64,000 nt of DNA from positions 8,937,922-9,001,921 of the forward strand of contig NZ_CP048289.1 in the NCBI RefSeq assembly GCF_014084105.1, given 5' to 3'. The notes under the pieces were generated by a model that saw nothing but the letters and a program-made list of their open reading frames with translations, ran no database searches and was not told the DNA's origin. Both the position numbers and the translations under genes were made by a program. The stretch is from Streptacidiphilus sp. P02-A3a. Its GTDB lineage: Bacteria > Actinomycetota > Actinomycetes > Streptomycetales > Streptomycetaceae. This document shows, piece after piece, positions 1 to 8,196 of the stretch (position 1 is its first letter; the number at the start of each line of letters is the position of its first letter).

Positions 1-318
1 CGCCCGGCCGCCGAAGCACCGCGCGCCGAGGCACCGCGCGCCGAGGCACCGGTGGCAGTGGCACCGGCGGCACCGGCACCGACCGCCGAGCCCGCGCCCG
101 CCGCGCCGACGCCGGGCGGCCTGCGCCGCCGGGTGCGCGGGGCCACGCTGGAGGGACGTCCCGAGGCCGCGCCGTCGGCCGCCGCGCCCCGGATGGTGGA
201 CGCCGAGGCCGTGCGGGACTCCATGGAGGAGTTCGAGGAAGCCGTTCGCCGCGCAGAGCTCGACAGCATCCAGAACGATCCACGCACACCAGAACGTCCG
301 GAAGGAACGGGCTCATGA
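1..318 (+). CDS. cvnA: Conservon sensor histidine kinase CvnA, C-terminal end (partial)
   Basis: Only the last 105 codons are present; the frame is open from base 1. The stretch is Ala/Pro/Glu-rich low-complexity sequence, as expected for the cytoplasmic tail behind the kinase domain of actinobacterial conservon sensors, and it ends in a charged helix (EEFEEAVRRAELDS). Its stop overlaps the start of the roadblock gene (ATGA, 315-318), so the two are translationally coupled. The kinase domain itself is outside the window, so the identity rests on the following roadblock, DUF742 and GTPase genes, which is the fixed conservon order. The repeated Ala-Pro-Arg-Ala-Glu units at 16-50 are short tandem DNA repeats. 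Confidence 0.75.
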   Translation, partial: RPAAEAPRAEAPRAEAPVAVAPAAPAPTAEPAPAAPTPGGLRRRVRGATLEGRPEAAPSAAAPRMVDAEAVRDSMEEFEEAVRRAELDSIQNDPRTPERPEGTGS

Positions 319-785
319 CCACGCCCACAGAGAACAGCCCCAACGAGCCCACCGCCGACCTGCGCAGCGCCGCCGCCGACTTCACCTGGCTGCTGAACCG
401 CTTCGCGACCGAGACGGCCGGAGTCGTCGACGCCATCGCGGTGTCCTCGGACGGACTGCTGATCGCCGTCTCCCGGCTGCGCGACCACGCGGACTCCGAG
501 CGGCTGGCCGCGATCGTGTCCGGGATCACCAGCCTGGCCGCCGGAGCCTCCGGCAACTACGGTCTGGGCGCGCTCAACAAGGTGATCATCGACCTGGAGG
601 GCGGCCACCTGCTGGTCTCCGCGATCGGTCACGGCTCGGTGCTCGGCGTGGTCGCCTCGAAGGAGGCCAAGCTGGGCAACATCGCCTACGAGATGACGCT
701 GTTCGCCAACCGCGCCGGGGCCGCGCTCAGCCCGCAGTTGATCATCGAGCTGAAGAACGGCGTCGGCGCACCGGTCAACCGCTGA
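315..785 (+). CDS. cvnB: Roadblock/LC7 domain protein (conservon CvnB)
   Basis: This 156-aa protein is almost entirely one roadblock/LC7 domain. It reads from DFTWLLNRFATETAGV through DAIAVSSDGLLIAVS to the Gly-rich core and the second half GHGSVLGVVASKEAKLGN. In conservons this protein is thought to act with the membrane sensor kinase and regulate the small GTPase encoded two genes downstream, as a membrane-associated heterotrimeric-G-like complex. The ATG overlaps the kinase stop by 4 bp. Length and sequence are typical of the family, and nothing is missing. Confidence 0.93.
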   Translation: MTTPTENSPNEPTADLRSAAADFTWLLNRFATETAGVVDAIAVSSDGLLIAVSRLRDHADSERLAAIVSGITSLAAGASGNYGLGALNKVIIDLEGGHLLVSAIGHGSVLGVVASKEAKLGNIAYEMTLFANRAGAALSPQLIIELKNGVGAPVNR

Positions 786-860
786 ACCGGCGGCCGCACG
801 CGCATCAACCGACCGCAGCAGGTCCGTCAGCTACGGGGGCCGTATGAGAGGACATGGATC

Positions 861-1526
861 GTGGCCAGCGCACCGCCCGCCGAGGGCGCGCAGGGCTCCC
901 CGCAGGCTGGGGCCGTCCGCCCGCTGCGCCCCTATGTCATGGCCGAGGACGACCCGGAGCCGCCGCCCGCTCCCCCGCCCGCCGCGGCCGACCCGGCAGC
1001 GGACGCATCCGGCGTCGGGGCCGGTGACGCCACGGCTGACGCCACCGGTGACCGCGCCGGTGACCGCGCCGGTGACCTCGCCGGTGACCTCGCCGGTGAC
1101 CTCGCCGGTGACGAGGAGCGGCAGCCGTCCGGGCGCAGCAGTCTGGCGCTGCGGCCGTTCCTGCTCACCGCGGGCCGGGTGGCCGGTGGCAGCAACGGCA
1201 GCGGCGATCCCCCGCTGCCGCTGGAGACCCAGGTGGTCGCGACCGCCGAGGGGCTGGCGGCTCTCGACGGCCTGGCCTTCGAACGCCAGGCCATCGTCGC
1301 CGCCTGCCGGGTGCCGCAGTCGCTGGCCGAGCTCGCCGCCCGGCTCCGGCTGCACCTCAACGTGGTTCGCGTCATCGCCGGAGACCTGCACAGCGCACGA
1401 CAGTTGGCCGTTTACGTCCCCCAGGCCAACACCGCCCAGGATGTATCCGTACTGCGAAGGGTTATCGATGGTCTCCGCGCCGTCCCCGACTCCCGAGGGC
1501 TTCCGCGTGGCAACCGCCCCGCCTAG
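861..1526 (+). CDS. cvnC: DUF742 protein (conservon CvnC)
   Basis: This is a 221-aa DUF742 protein starting at GTG 861. The N-terminal motif VRPYVM-like (VRPLRPYVMAEDD) appears near residue 20. The winged-helix-like DUF742 core (EGLAALDGLAFERQAIVAACRVPQ...LAELAARLRLHLNVVRVIAGDL) follows from about residue 120. It is third in the conservon, 75 bp behind cvnB. Between the two conserved parts lies a 12-bp tandem repeat giving Gly-Asp-Arg/Leu-Ala units, which makes the linker longer than usual. The gene overlaps the GTPase gene if that starts at 1468. Confidence 0.9.
   Translation: MASAPPAEGAQGSPQAGAVRPLRPYVMAEDDPEPPPAPPPAAADPAADASGVGAGDATADATGDRAGDRAGDLAGDLAGDLAGDEERQPSGRSSLALRPFLLTAGRVAGGSNGSGDPPLPLETQVVATAEGLAALDGLAFERQAIVAACRVPQSLAELAARLRLHLNVVRVIAGDLHSARQLAVYVPQANTAQDVSVLRRVIDGLRAVPDSRGLPRGNRPA
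1041..1112 (+). repeat. 12-bp tandem repeat inside cvnC
   Basis: Six contiguous 12-bp units (CGCGCCGGTGAC or CTCGCCGGTGAC, the first one divergent) encode repeated GDRA/GDLA in the linker of the DUF742 protein. The unit length is a multiple of three, so changes in copy number keep the reading frame. Confidence 0.9.
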
Positions 1527-2148
1527 CGCCGCCGCGTCCGACGTCCCCGGCGGCCCGACCGCCCACAACGGCACGGGGTGGCAGTCCGGCCCGCAGCTGC
1601 GCCCGCCGCTGCCGGTGAAGATGGTCATCGCGGGCGGCTTCGGCGTCGGCAAGACCACCACCGTGGCCTCGATATCGGAGATCGAACCGCTGACCACCGA
1701 GGCCAGCATCACCGCGGTGGCGGCCGGGGTGGACGACCTCACGCACACCCCGCACAAGACCACCACCACCGTGGCCATGGACTTCGGCTGCATCACGCTG
1801 GACCCGACACTGAAGCTGTACCTGTTCGGCACCCCCGGTCAGGACCGCTTCGGGTTCATGTGGGACGACCTGGTGGAGGGCGCGCTCGGCGGCCTGGTCA
1901 TCGTCGACACCCGCCGCCTGGACGACTGCTTCGCCGCCGTGGACTTCTTCGAGAACCGCAACCTGCCGTTCGCGATCGGGGTCAATGTCTTCGACGGCAG
2001 CCTCGACCACGATCTGGACGAGGTGCGTTGGGCGTTGGACGTGGGCGAGGGCGTCCCGCTGGTGCTGTTCGACGCCCGGGAGCGGGGCTCCGTGCGCGAC
2101 GCGCTGCTGGTCGTGCTGGAACTCGCGCTGGCCCGCGCCGAACGCTGA
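1468..2148 (+). CDS. cvnD: ATP/GTP-binding protein (conservon CvnD, Ras-like GTPase)
   Basis: This is a small GTPase. The P-loop is GGFGVGKTT about 55 residues in, the switch region contains DDLTHTPHKTTTTVAMDFG, the Walker B/G3 is YLFGTPGQDRFGFMWDDL, and the G4-like part is GVNVFDG. It is the last gene of the conservon and the presumed output switch of the membrane complex. The frame is open far upstream; ATG 1468 (226 aa) or GTG 1507 are the plausible starts, and both overlap or abut cvnC. A strong terminator follows at 2172. Confidence 0.92.
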   Translation: MVSAPSPTPEGFRVATAPPSAAASDVPGGPTAHNGTGWQSGPQLRPPLPVKMVIAGGFGVGKTTTVASISEIEPLTTEASITAVAAGVDDLTHTPHKTTTTVAMDFGCITLDPTLKLYLFGTPGQDRFGFMWDDLVEGALGGLVIVDTRRLDDCFAAVDFFENRNLPFAIGVNVFDGSLDHDLDEVRWALDVGEGVPLVLFDARERGSVRDALLVVLELALARAER

Positions 2149-2171
2149 GCCCAGCCGACAGCCGACACCCC

Positions 2172-2205
2172 CGCGCCGCTCCGGGTCCGACCCCGGAGCG
2201 GCGCG
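2172..2205. terminator. Bidirectional hairpin terminator between convergent operons
   Basis: A perfect 14-bp inverted repeat (CGCGCCGCTCCGGG and its complement) with a 6-nt loop lies between the ends of the conservon and the ABC-transporter operon, which converge here. Confidence 0.85.
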
Positions 2206-2209
2206 CCGG

Positions 2210-2878
2210 CTAGCGACTGCGCCTGACCCCGGGTGACACGAACACCCTTGCCAGCAGCCAGAACAGACCCAGCGTCAGCAGCGCCAGACCGGCCACCAGG
2301 GTCGCCCCGCCGACCACCTTGCTGTAGTCCTCCTGGTAGAGGCCGTCGACGATGTAGCGGCCGAGGCCGCCGAAGGAGACGTACGCGGCGATGGTCGCGG
2401 TGGAGACGATCTGCACGGCCGCCGAGCGGATCCCGCTGAGGATCAGCGGCAGCGCCACCGGGATCTCCACCTGGAACAGCACCCGCAGCGGGCCCATGCC
2501 CATCCCCCGGGCCGCGTCCACCAGCGAGCGGTCGGCGCCGCGCACCGCCTCGTACGAGGTGACCAGGATCGGCGGCACCGCCAGGGCCACCAGCGGCACC
2601 ATCACCGGGGTCAGGCCGAGGCCCATCAGCAGGGTCAGCAGCACCAGCAGGCCGAAGCTGGGCAGCGCCCGGGCGGCGGTGGCCAGGAACGCCAGCGCGT
2701 TGCCGCCGCGTCCGGTGTGGCCGGTGACCAGGCCGATCGGCAGGCCGATGGCGGCGGCGATGCCGAGCGCCATCAGCGTGTAGAGCACGTGCTCCCAGAG
2801 CCGCTGCGGAATGCCGTTGGCCCCGCTCCAGTTGGCGCTGTCGCCGTAGAAGACACCGATGTAGTGAAACAGGTTCAC
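2210..2878 (-). CDS. Osmoprotectant-type ABC transporter permease
   Basis: This 222-aa inner-membrane permease has about five to six hydrophobic segments and the binding-protein-dependent transport motif (EAVRGADRSLVDAARGMGMGPLRVLFQVEIPVAL). It belongs to the OpuC/ProU group that imports glycine betaine, choline or carnitine. The start is GTG 2878, which overlaps the stop of the upstream permease by 4 bp (GTGA), so translation is coupled. It is the last gene of a three-gene operon read right to left. The exact substrate cannot be read from the sequence. Confidence 0.9.
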   Translation of the reverse strand: MNLFHYIGVFYGDSANWSGANGIPQRLWEHVLYTLMALGIAAAIGLPIGLVTGHTGRGGNALAFLATAARALPSFGLLVLLTLLMGLGLTPVMVPLVALAVPPILVTSYEAVRGADRSLVDAARGMGMGPLRVLFQVEIPVALPLILSGIRSAAVQIVSTATIAAYVSFGGLGRYIVDGLYQEDYSKVVGGATLVAGLALLTLGLFWLLARVFVSPGVRRSR

Positions 2879-3513
2879 CGCGCCGCCCAGGGGGTGAGGA
2901 GCCGGCGCAGCAGCACCAGCAGACCGTCGATGAGGATCGCCAGGACGGCCGTGGTGATGACCGAACTCCAGGCCAGGATCGGGCGGTGGTACTGGGTGGC
3001 GTCCTCCAGCAGGTTGCCGAGCGCCCCCTGGTTGCCGATCAGCGCGCCGACGCTGACCAGGCTGATGCTGGACACGGTGGCCACCCGCAGCCCGGCGACG
3101 ATGGCGGGGACCGCCATCGGCAGGTCGACCTGGAAGTACCGGCGCGCCGGGCCGAAGCCCATGGCGGTGGCGGCGGCGTGGGTCTCCGGCGGAACCGAGC
3201 GGACGCCGTCGATGATCGCCGGGATCAGGATCACCAGGGTGTAGATGGTGAGCGGGATCATCACGGTGGTGTCGCTCTGGCCGGTCCAGTCGATCAGCAC
3301 CACGAAGAACGCGAGCGACGGGATCGCGTACAGGACGGTGGTGACCCCGAGCATGGGCGCGTACAGCCAGCGGAAGCGGACGCAGAGCTGGCCGAACGGC
3401 AGCGCGATCAGCAGACCCAACAGCACGGGGATCATGGCCAGTTGGAGATGCCAGGCGACCAGTCCGAGATAGCTGTGCTGGAGGTCGCTGGGCATCGTGA
3501 AGAAGCTGCTCAT
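2875..3513 (-). CDS. Osmoprotectant-type ABC transporter permease
   Basis: A 212-aa permease of the same family as its downstream neighbour. It carries the EAA-like cytoplasmic loop ETHAAATAMGFGPARRYFQVDLPMAVPAI and the conserved SLVSVGALIGNQGALG segment. It starts at ATG 3513, which overlaps the ATPase stop (ATGA), and ends in a GTGA overlap with the second permease. The two permeases probably form a heterodimeric channel for the ATPase encoded upstream. No substrate-binding protein gene is present in the operon. Confidence 0.9.
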   Translation of the reverse strand: MSSFFTMPSDLQHSYLGLVAWHLQLAMIPVLLGLLIALPFGQLCVRFRWLYAPMLGVTTVLYAIPSLAFFVVLIDWTGQSDTTVMIPLTIYTLVILIPAIIDGVRSVPPETHAAATAMGFGPARRYFQVDLPMAVPAIVAGLRVATVSSISLVSVGALIGNQGALGNLLEDATQYHRPILAWSSVITTAVLAILIDGLLVLLRRLLTPWAAR

Positions 3514-4739
3514 CGGACCGGCACATCCCCGGTCCGGGCCTTCGGGCCCTGGGCCTTCGAGTCCGGCTGGGGGCCTCTGGGGCCGACCAGCGGTACCGTG
3601 TCGGCCGGTTCGGCGGCGGCGCGTTCGGCGTGGGCGGTGCGGATGGCGGCGGCGATGGTCTCCTGCGCCACCACCCCGACCGCGCGCCCGTCCGCGTCGA
3701 CCGCGACGGCCCAGCCGGTGGGCGAGAGCACGGCGGAGTCGAGAGCGGCGCGCAGCGAGTCGCGTCCGGCCCGGAAGCTGTGGCCGAAGGGGACGAGCTC
3801 GGTGCCGCCGGCCGCCCGCCGCTTGCCGTCGGCCCAGCCCAGCGGGCGCCCCTCGGTGTCGGTGACCAGCACGTACGGGGTCTGCGGCAGCAGCCGGGCG
3901 GTGATCTGGTCGGCGTCGCTGTCCACCGCGACGATGGGCTTGGCGGTCAGTTCCAGACCGGCGGCGGTGAAGAAGGAGAGCCGGCGGATGCCGCGGTCCA
4001 GACCGAGGAAGTCCTCGACGAACTCGTCCGCGGGGGCGGACAACAGCTCGGCCGGGGGTGCGAACTGGGCGAGCTTGCCGCCCTTGCGCAGCACCGCGAC
4101 CATGTCGCCGATGCTGGTGGCCTCGTCGATGTCGTGGGTGACGAAGACGATGGTCTTGCCCAACTCCGACTGGATCCTCAGGAGTTCCTCCTGCAGGCCC
4201 TTGCGGACGATGGGGTCCACGGCGGAGAAGGGCTCGTCCATCAGCATCACCGGCGGGTCGGCGGCGAGGGCGCGGGCGACGCCGACGCGCTGCTGCTGGC
4301 CACCCGACAGCTGGTACGGGTAGCGCCGGGCGAGGGCGGGGTCGAGGCCGACCCGCTCCATCAGCTCCATCGCCCGGGCGCGGGCCTTGCGCCGGTCCCA
4401 GCCGAGCAGCCTGGGCACGGTGGCGATGTTCTCCACGATGGTCCGGTGCGGGAACAGCCCGGCGTGCTGGATGACGTACCCCATGGACCGGCGCAGGGCG
4501 TTGACCGGGCGCTCCCGGATGTCCTGGCCGTCCAGGGTGATCCGGCCCTCGGTGGGCTCGATCATCCGGTTGATCATGCGCAGGGTGGTCGTCTTGCCAC
4601 AGCCCGAGGGGCCGACCAGCACAGTGATGGAACCGTCCGGAATTTCCAACGTCAGTCGATCCACAGCCGTGGTGCCACCGGGGTATCGCTTCGTCACAGC
4701 ATCGATCACTATCAAGGCCGTACATAACCCTTCGGGCAT
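3510..4739 (-). CDS. Osmoprotectant-type ABC transporter ATP-binding protein with CBS domains
   Basis: The ATPase has Walker A GPSGCGKTTT, Q-loop QHAGLFPH, signature LSGGQQQRVGVARAL, Walker B MLMDEPFSAVDP and switch histidine VTHDIDE. It is followed by a C-terminal region with two CBS-like repeats (YVLVTDTEGRPLGWAD and AVAVDADGRAVGVV), as in OpuCA/ProV proteins where CBS domains sense ionic strength. The start is uncertain: ATG 4739 gives 409 aa, but GTG 4709, immediately before IDAVTKRYPGG, fits the family better. It is the first gene of a coupled three-gene operon, with permeases following by ATGA and GTGA overlaps. Confidence 0.9.
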   Translation of the reverse strand: MPEGLCTALIVIDAVTKRYPGGTTAVDRLTLEIPDGSITVLVGPSGCGKTTTLRMINRMIEPTEGRITLDGQDIRERPVNALRRSMGYVIQHAGLFPHRTIVENIATVPRLLGWDRRKARARAMELMERVGLDPALARRYPYQLSGGQQQRVGVARALAADPPVMLMDEPFSAVDPIVRKGLQEELLRIQSELGKTIVFVTHDIDEATSIGDMVAVLRKGGKLAQFAPPAELLSAPADEFVEDFLGLDRGIRRLSFFTAAGLELTAKPIVAVDSDADQITARLLPQTPYVLVTDTEGRPLGWADGKRRAAGGTELVPFGHSFRAGRDSLRAALDSAVLSPTGWAVAVDADGRAVGVVAQETIAAAIRTAHAERAAAEPADTVPLVGPRGPQPDSKAQGPKARTGDVPVR

Positions 4740-5097
4740 GGCAAGGTGCGGGCCATACCATTTTCCGAGACTGTGGGCATCCCCGTCAACGTTCATTTGT
4801 TCGAACAGCCCCGCCCTCAGCGCGAGCATCTATTCGAGCATGTGACAGAATGGACTTTTCCCCCACCGACTCCCCCTCCGAGCACAGATCGAACCACATC
4901 CCTTATGAATTCCTCAGGAACGCTTGCTAGATTGCGCTCCAGTTGAACCCAACTGCCCGGGTCGCCCAGGCAGGCCCGCGCACCCCGGTGTCCACCGTGA
5001 CCACGGTGGACACCTCGGCCAGGGGCCCGTCCGCCCCGCCAGTCAGAGCAGTCGTCCGCGAACCGGGCGTGCGGCGTACCAAGGATGTGACCTGACC
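4740..5097. other. Divergent promoter region, no gene seen
   Basis: These 358 bp separate the ABC-transporter operon (leftward) from the LCP gene (rightward). The 4740-4930 part is noticeably AT-richer than its surroundings, consistent with promoters for both directions. I see no convincing ORF or hairpin; the frames open here look like chance reading. Confidence 0.5.
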
Positions 5098-5175
5098 ATG
5101 AGCGACTTCCCAGCGGCCCGCCAGGGCAAGGGCCAGCCTGCCGCAGCAGCGGGGCACCGGGGAGCGCGGTCATGA
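5098..5175 (+). CDS. Possible 25-aa leader ORF before the LCP gene
   Basis: ATG 5098 opens a 25-codon frame (MSDFPAARQGKGQPAAAAGH...) whose TGA overlaps the ATG of the LCP gene (ATGA, 5172-5175). Such an overlap could couple translation. The peptide resembles nothing I know, and no strong ribosome site precedes it, so it may simply be leader sequence. Confidence 0.3.
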   Translation: MSDFPAARQGKGQPAAAAGHRGARS

Positions 5176-6932
5176 GCCGCGCCAGGACGGGCGGATCCGC
5201 GAGCGACACCGGCGCCGACGACCCGCTGGCCAAGACCTCCCTGGCCAAGACCCCGCTGGACAAGGCCCCGCTGGACCGGGAGCCGTCGGCCAGGGGCGGC
5301 CGGTCCAGGCGCGGCGGCAGCAACGGGGTCGGCGGGTCGCGGGCGGCCGCACGGCGGAGCCGCCAGGGCAAGCGTAAGAAGATCGTCAAGGTCGTCTCGA
5401 TATCCACCGCCACCGTGCTGGTCCTCGGGCTGGGCGGGGCGTACTACGAGTACCAGCACCTCAACGGCAACATCACCGCCGACAACCTGAACAACGGCAC
5501 CAAGAAGTCGACGCTCGCCGAGAAGCCGGACGCCTTCGGCCGGACCCCGCTGAACATCCTGGTCCTCGGCTCGGACACGCGCGACACCGCCGCCGACTGC
5601 TCGATCGGCGGGGACTGCGCGGACGGCGGCGGCGGCGCCAACGCCGACGTGGAGATGGTGGTGCACCTCTCGGCGGACCGCAGCAACGCCACGGTGATGA
5701 GCATCCCCCGGGACCTGGAGACCAGCCTCCCCGCCTGCACCGACACCAAGGACCAGACCAGCTTCGGCGGCGGCGTGGGCATGATCAACAGCACCCTGCA
5801 GTACGGACCCGGCTGCACCGTGGCCGCCGTGCAGCAGCTGACCGGGATACCGATCGACCACTTCGCCATGGTGGACTTCAGTGGTGTCGTGAACATGTCC
5901 GACGCGATCGGCGGCGTCAACGTCTGCGTCAGCAACAACGTCTACGACCCCGACTCGCACCTCAAGCTCTCCCAGGGCACGCACACCCTCAAGGGGCTCG
6001 CGGCGCTGGAGTTCCTGCGCACCCGGCACGGCTTCGGCGACGGCAGCGACCTCGGCCGCACCTACGCCCAGCACATCTTCCTGACCCAGATGATCAACAA
6101 GCTGAAGAGCGCCAACACCCTCGCGGACCCGCTGTCCGTGCTCGACCTGGCCAACGCCGCGACCAAGGCGCTCACCGTCGACACCGGCCTGGACAGCATT
6201 CCCAAGCTGGTCGGGCTCGCCGACGACCTGAACAAGGTCCCCACCGACCGGATCACCTTCACCACCATGCAGAACACCCCGGACCCGGCCAACTCGTCCC
6301 GGGTGGTGATCGCCCCCGGCGCGCAGACGCTGTTCAACACCATCGCCAACGACCAGTCGCTGACCACCTCGACCGGCGCCAAGTCCAGCGCCGCGAGCGC
6401 CACGGCCAGCGTCAAGCCCAGCGCCGCCGCCCCCACCACCGCCGCGCCCAGCGTCCCGGCCTCCGACATCGCGGTACAGGTGGAGAACGGCACCGCGGTC
6501 AGCGGACGCGCCTCGGCGATCCGCACCGCGCTGGTCAACCAGGGCTACAGCACCGACAGCACCGCCGGCGACGCGGCCGACGCGGCGGTCAGCACCACCC
6601 TCAGCTACCCGGCCAGCCAGGCCGGTGAGGCCAAGGAGGTCGCCACCAGCCTGGGCCTGCCCGGCTCCGCGCTGAAGTCCGGCGCCGCCTCGGAGCTGAC
6701 CCTGGTCATCGGCGGCGACTGGACCAGCGGGACCTCCTTCCCCGGCGGCAAGGCCTCCCCGGCCCCGGCGAACACCCAGGTCGCCCTGGCCGGGGCGCAC
6801 GACCAGACCGGCAACCAGACCGGCAGTTGCGCCCCGGTGAGCACGCAGTACACGGTGTCGCTGAACGGTGTCGGCATGACGCCGATACAGGCGTACGCGG
6901 ACAGCCCGAACGTCTCGAACTCGGCACCCTGA
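5172..6932 (+). CDS. LytR-CpsA-Psr (LCP) family protein, probable cell-wall glycopolymer ligase
   Basis: This is a 586-aa protein. Residues 1-65 are a charged cytoplasmic tail with short repeats (LAKT/LDKA), followed by one TM segment at about 70-92. The extracellular LCP domain spans about 122-330, with the hallmarks LNILVLGSDTRD, MSIPRDLE, INSTLQYGPGC, and LEFLRTRH near its end, including the Arg and Asp residues that bind pyrophosphate and metal. A LytR_C domain (about 432-520, AVQVENGTAVSGRASAIRTAL) follows. LCP enzymes transfer anionic polymers or arabinogalactan-like glycans from lipid carriers to peptidoglycan. A GGAG ribosome site precedes ATG 5172. Confidence 0.93.
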   Translation: MSRARTGGSASDTGADDPLAKTSLAKTPLDKAPLDREPSARGGRSRRGGSNGVGGSRAAARRSRQGKRKKIVKVVSISTATVLVLGLGGAYYEYQHLNGNITADNLNNGTKKSTLAEKPDAFGRTPLNILVLGSDTRDTAADCSIGGDCADGGGGANADVEMVVHLSADRSNATVMSIPRDLETSLPACTDTKDQTSFGGGVGMINSTLQYGPGCTVAAVQQLTGIPIDHFAMVDFSGVVNMSDAIGGVNVCVSNNVYDPDSHLKLSQGTHTLKGLAALEFLRTRHGFGDGSDLGRTYAQHIFLTQMINKLKSANTLADPLSVLDLANAATKALTVDTGLDSIPKLVGLADDLNKVPTDRITFTTMQNTPDPANSSRVVIAPGAQTLFNTIANDQSLTTSTGAKSSAASATASVKPSAAAPTTAAPSVPASDIAVQVENGTAVSGRASAIRTALVNQGYSTDSTAGDAADAAVSTTLSYPASQAGEAKEVATSLGLPGSALKSGAASELTLVIGGDWTSGTSFPGGKASPAPANTQVALAGAHDQTGNQTGSCAPVSTQYTVSLNGVGMTPIQAYADSPNVSNSAP

Positions 6933-6982
6933 CCGCCACGGCGACCCGAACAGCCTTGACGGGTCCGCCTTCTGACGGTTGA

Positions 6983-8047
6983 TCAGGTATTTTCGGCGGG
7001 CATTCCGGCGGGCTTTCCGCCGGGCCAGCGGACGGCGAACGCCCGGGCCGGGTTCGCGACCAGCAGTTGCTCCGCCACCGCCGGGCCGAACTCCCGCTCC
7101 AGGCTCGGACGCAGCCGCCGGAGCAGGTAGGGGACGCCGGGACCGCCGCCGGTGGACGCCCGGGCGCGGGCGGTGGTGGTGTCCCCGCCGAGCAGCAACT
7201 GCCCGGCGTGGCCCGCCTTCAGCAGGTGGTTCAGCGCGTCCAGCAGCCGCCAGTCCGTGGCCTGGTTGGCGGGTGACGGACCGTCAAAGCTGAGGAACGC
7301 GCCCCGGTCGGCGAGGTCCCGATGCAGCCGGGACTCGGGAAAGCGGTTCAGGTGCCCGAGCAGCACCCGGTCCGGCGGCACCGACAGATGGTCGCAGAGC
7401 AGGTCCAGCACGTCGGCTCCGGCCGTGCCGTGCTCCAGGTGGACGCCGATCGGAGCGCCGGTGGCGTGGTGGGCCGCGGCGGCGGCGGCCATCACCGTGC
7501 GGGCGTGTGCGTCCAGGACGTGGAAGGCTCCGGCGACCTTGATCATCCCGGCCCGGACCGGCGCGGCAGCGGGCGCGGTACCGGCGTCCGTGCCCCTGCT
7601 TGGGTCGGCCTCACTGTCGGCGTCGGCCTCGGCCTCCGACCGCGGGTCGGCCATGCCCTCGGTCAGCTCGCGGACGAACAGCTCGGTCAGGCCGTCCTCC
7701 AGGGCGCGGCGGACCACCCCGGGCGGATAGTGCGCCTCCTGGTGCAGACCGGTGGCCGCGACCACGTGTACCCCGGTGGCCCGGGAGACCTGAGCCAGCC
7801 GTGCGGGCCTGCGGCCGAGGCCGAAGGGCGTCCACTGGACCAGGGTGCGCCCGCCGAGCTCGGCGTAGGAGCGCAGTTCGGCGGTCGCCGCGGCCACGTC
7901 GTCCATCACCTCCTCGGCGGGGAAGCGCAGGCTGCGGAAGAACAGGTGGTCATGCGAGTCGCAGACGCCCAGCTCGTCGGCCGGGATGTCGCCGAGGACG
8001 GTTCGCACCGTCGCCGGGGCGGCGGTGCGCTGCGGAGCGCTGGTCAC
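6983..8047 (-). CDS. Phosphotriesterase-family metal-dependent hydrolase
   Basis: A 354-aa amidohydrolase-superfamily protein of the phosphotriesterase group. The first metal motif is DSHDH (His32 and His34). The probable carbamylated lysine is in AGMIKVAGAF, later histidines are in VHLEHGT and LGHLNR, and the catalytic Asp is in LLLGGDTT. Physiological substrates of such proteins are usually lactones or sugar derivatives; none can be assigned here. A Glu/Asp/Ala-rich insert (about residues 133-155) lengthens it. The start is GTG 8047 after a GGGGAGG ribosome site, overlapping the stop of the small ORF upstream (GTGA). Confidence 0.85.
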   Translation of the reverse strand: MTSAPQRTAAPATVRTVLGDIPADELGVCDSHDHLFFRSLRFPAEEVMDDVAAATAELRSYAELGGRTLVQWTPFGLGRRPARLAQVSRATGVHVVAATGLHQEAHYPPGVVRRALEDGLTELFVRELTEGMADPRSEAEADADSEADPSRGTDAGTAPAAAPVRAGMIKVAGAFHVLDAHARTVMAAAAAAHHATGAPIGVHLEHGTAGADVLDLLCDHLSVPPDRVLLGHLNRFPESRLHRDLADRGAFLSFDGPSPANQATDWRLLDALNHLLKAGHAGQLLLGGDTTTARARASTGGGPGVPYLLRRLRPSLEREFGPAVAEQLLVANPARAFAVRWPGGKPAGMPAENT

Positions 8048-8139
8048 ACCGCCTCCCCGGGGAAGTCGGGGGCCAGCCGGTCGAGGGCCGCCAGTATGGT
8101 CAACGGGGACTGCCCGTGCGGGAGTCGGGGGCTTCGCAT
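8044..8139 (-). CDS. 31-aa ORF translationally coupled to the hydrolase
   Basis: ATG 8139 opens 31 codons with high-GC third positions (begins MRSPRLPHGQSPLTILAAL). It is preceded by GGAAGAAAG about 6 nt before the start, and its TGA overlaps the hydrolase GTG by 4 bp. The ribosome site of the hydrolase lies within it. It could be a functional micro-protein or a regulatory leader. I do not recognise the peptide. Confidence 0.5.
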   Translation of the reverse strand: MRSPRLPHGQSPLTILAALDRLAPDFPGEAV

Positions 8140-8196
8140 CAGCTTTCTTCCGTTTCCGGCGGCGCTGCCGCCTGAGAGGGGAGGATCCGGTGGTGG

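Noticed and set aside
831..1832. Long minus-strand frames over cvnC and cvnD
   Set aside because: They are antisense shadows of high-GC genes, with Arg/Gly/Ala-rich compositions and no domain; the plus-strand genes have clear domains.
2717..4323. Plus-strand frames across the ABC transporter operon
   Set aside because: The minus-strand frames contain Walker, signature and permease motifs with stop/start overlaps; the plus-strand frames are shadows.
5043..6800. 585-codon minus-strand frame over the LCP gene
   Set aside because: Shadow of a GC-rich gene; composition is Gly/Val/Asp-biased and no motif is seen.
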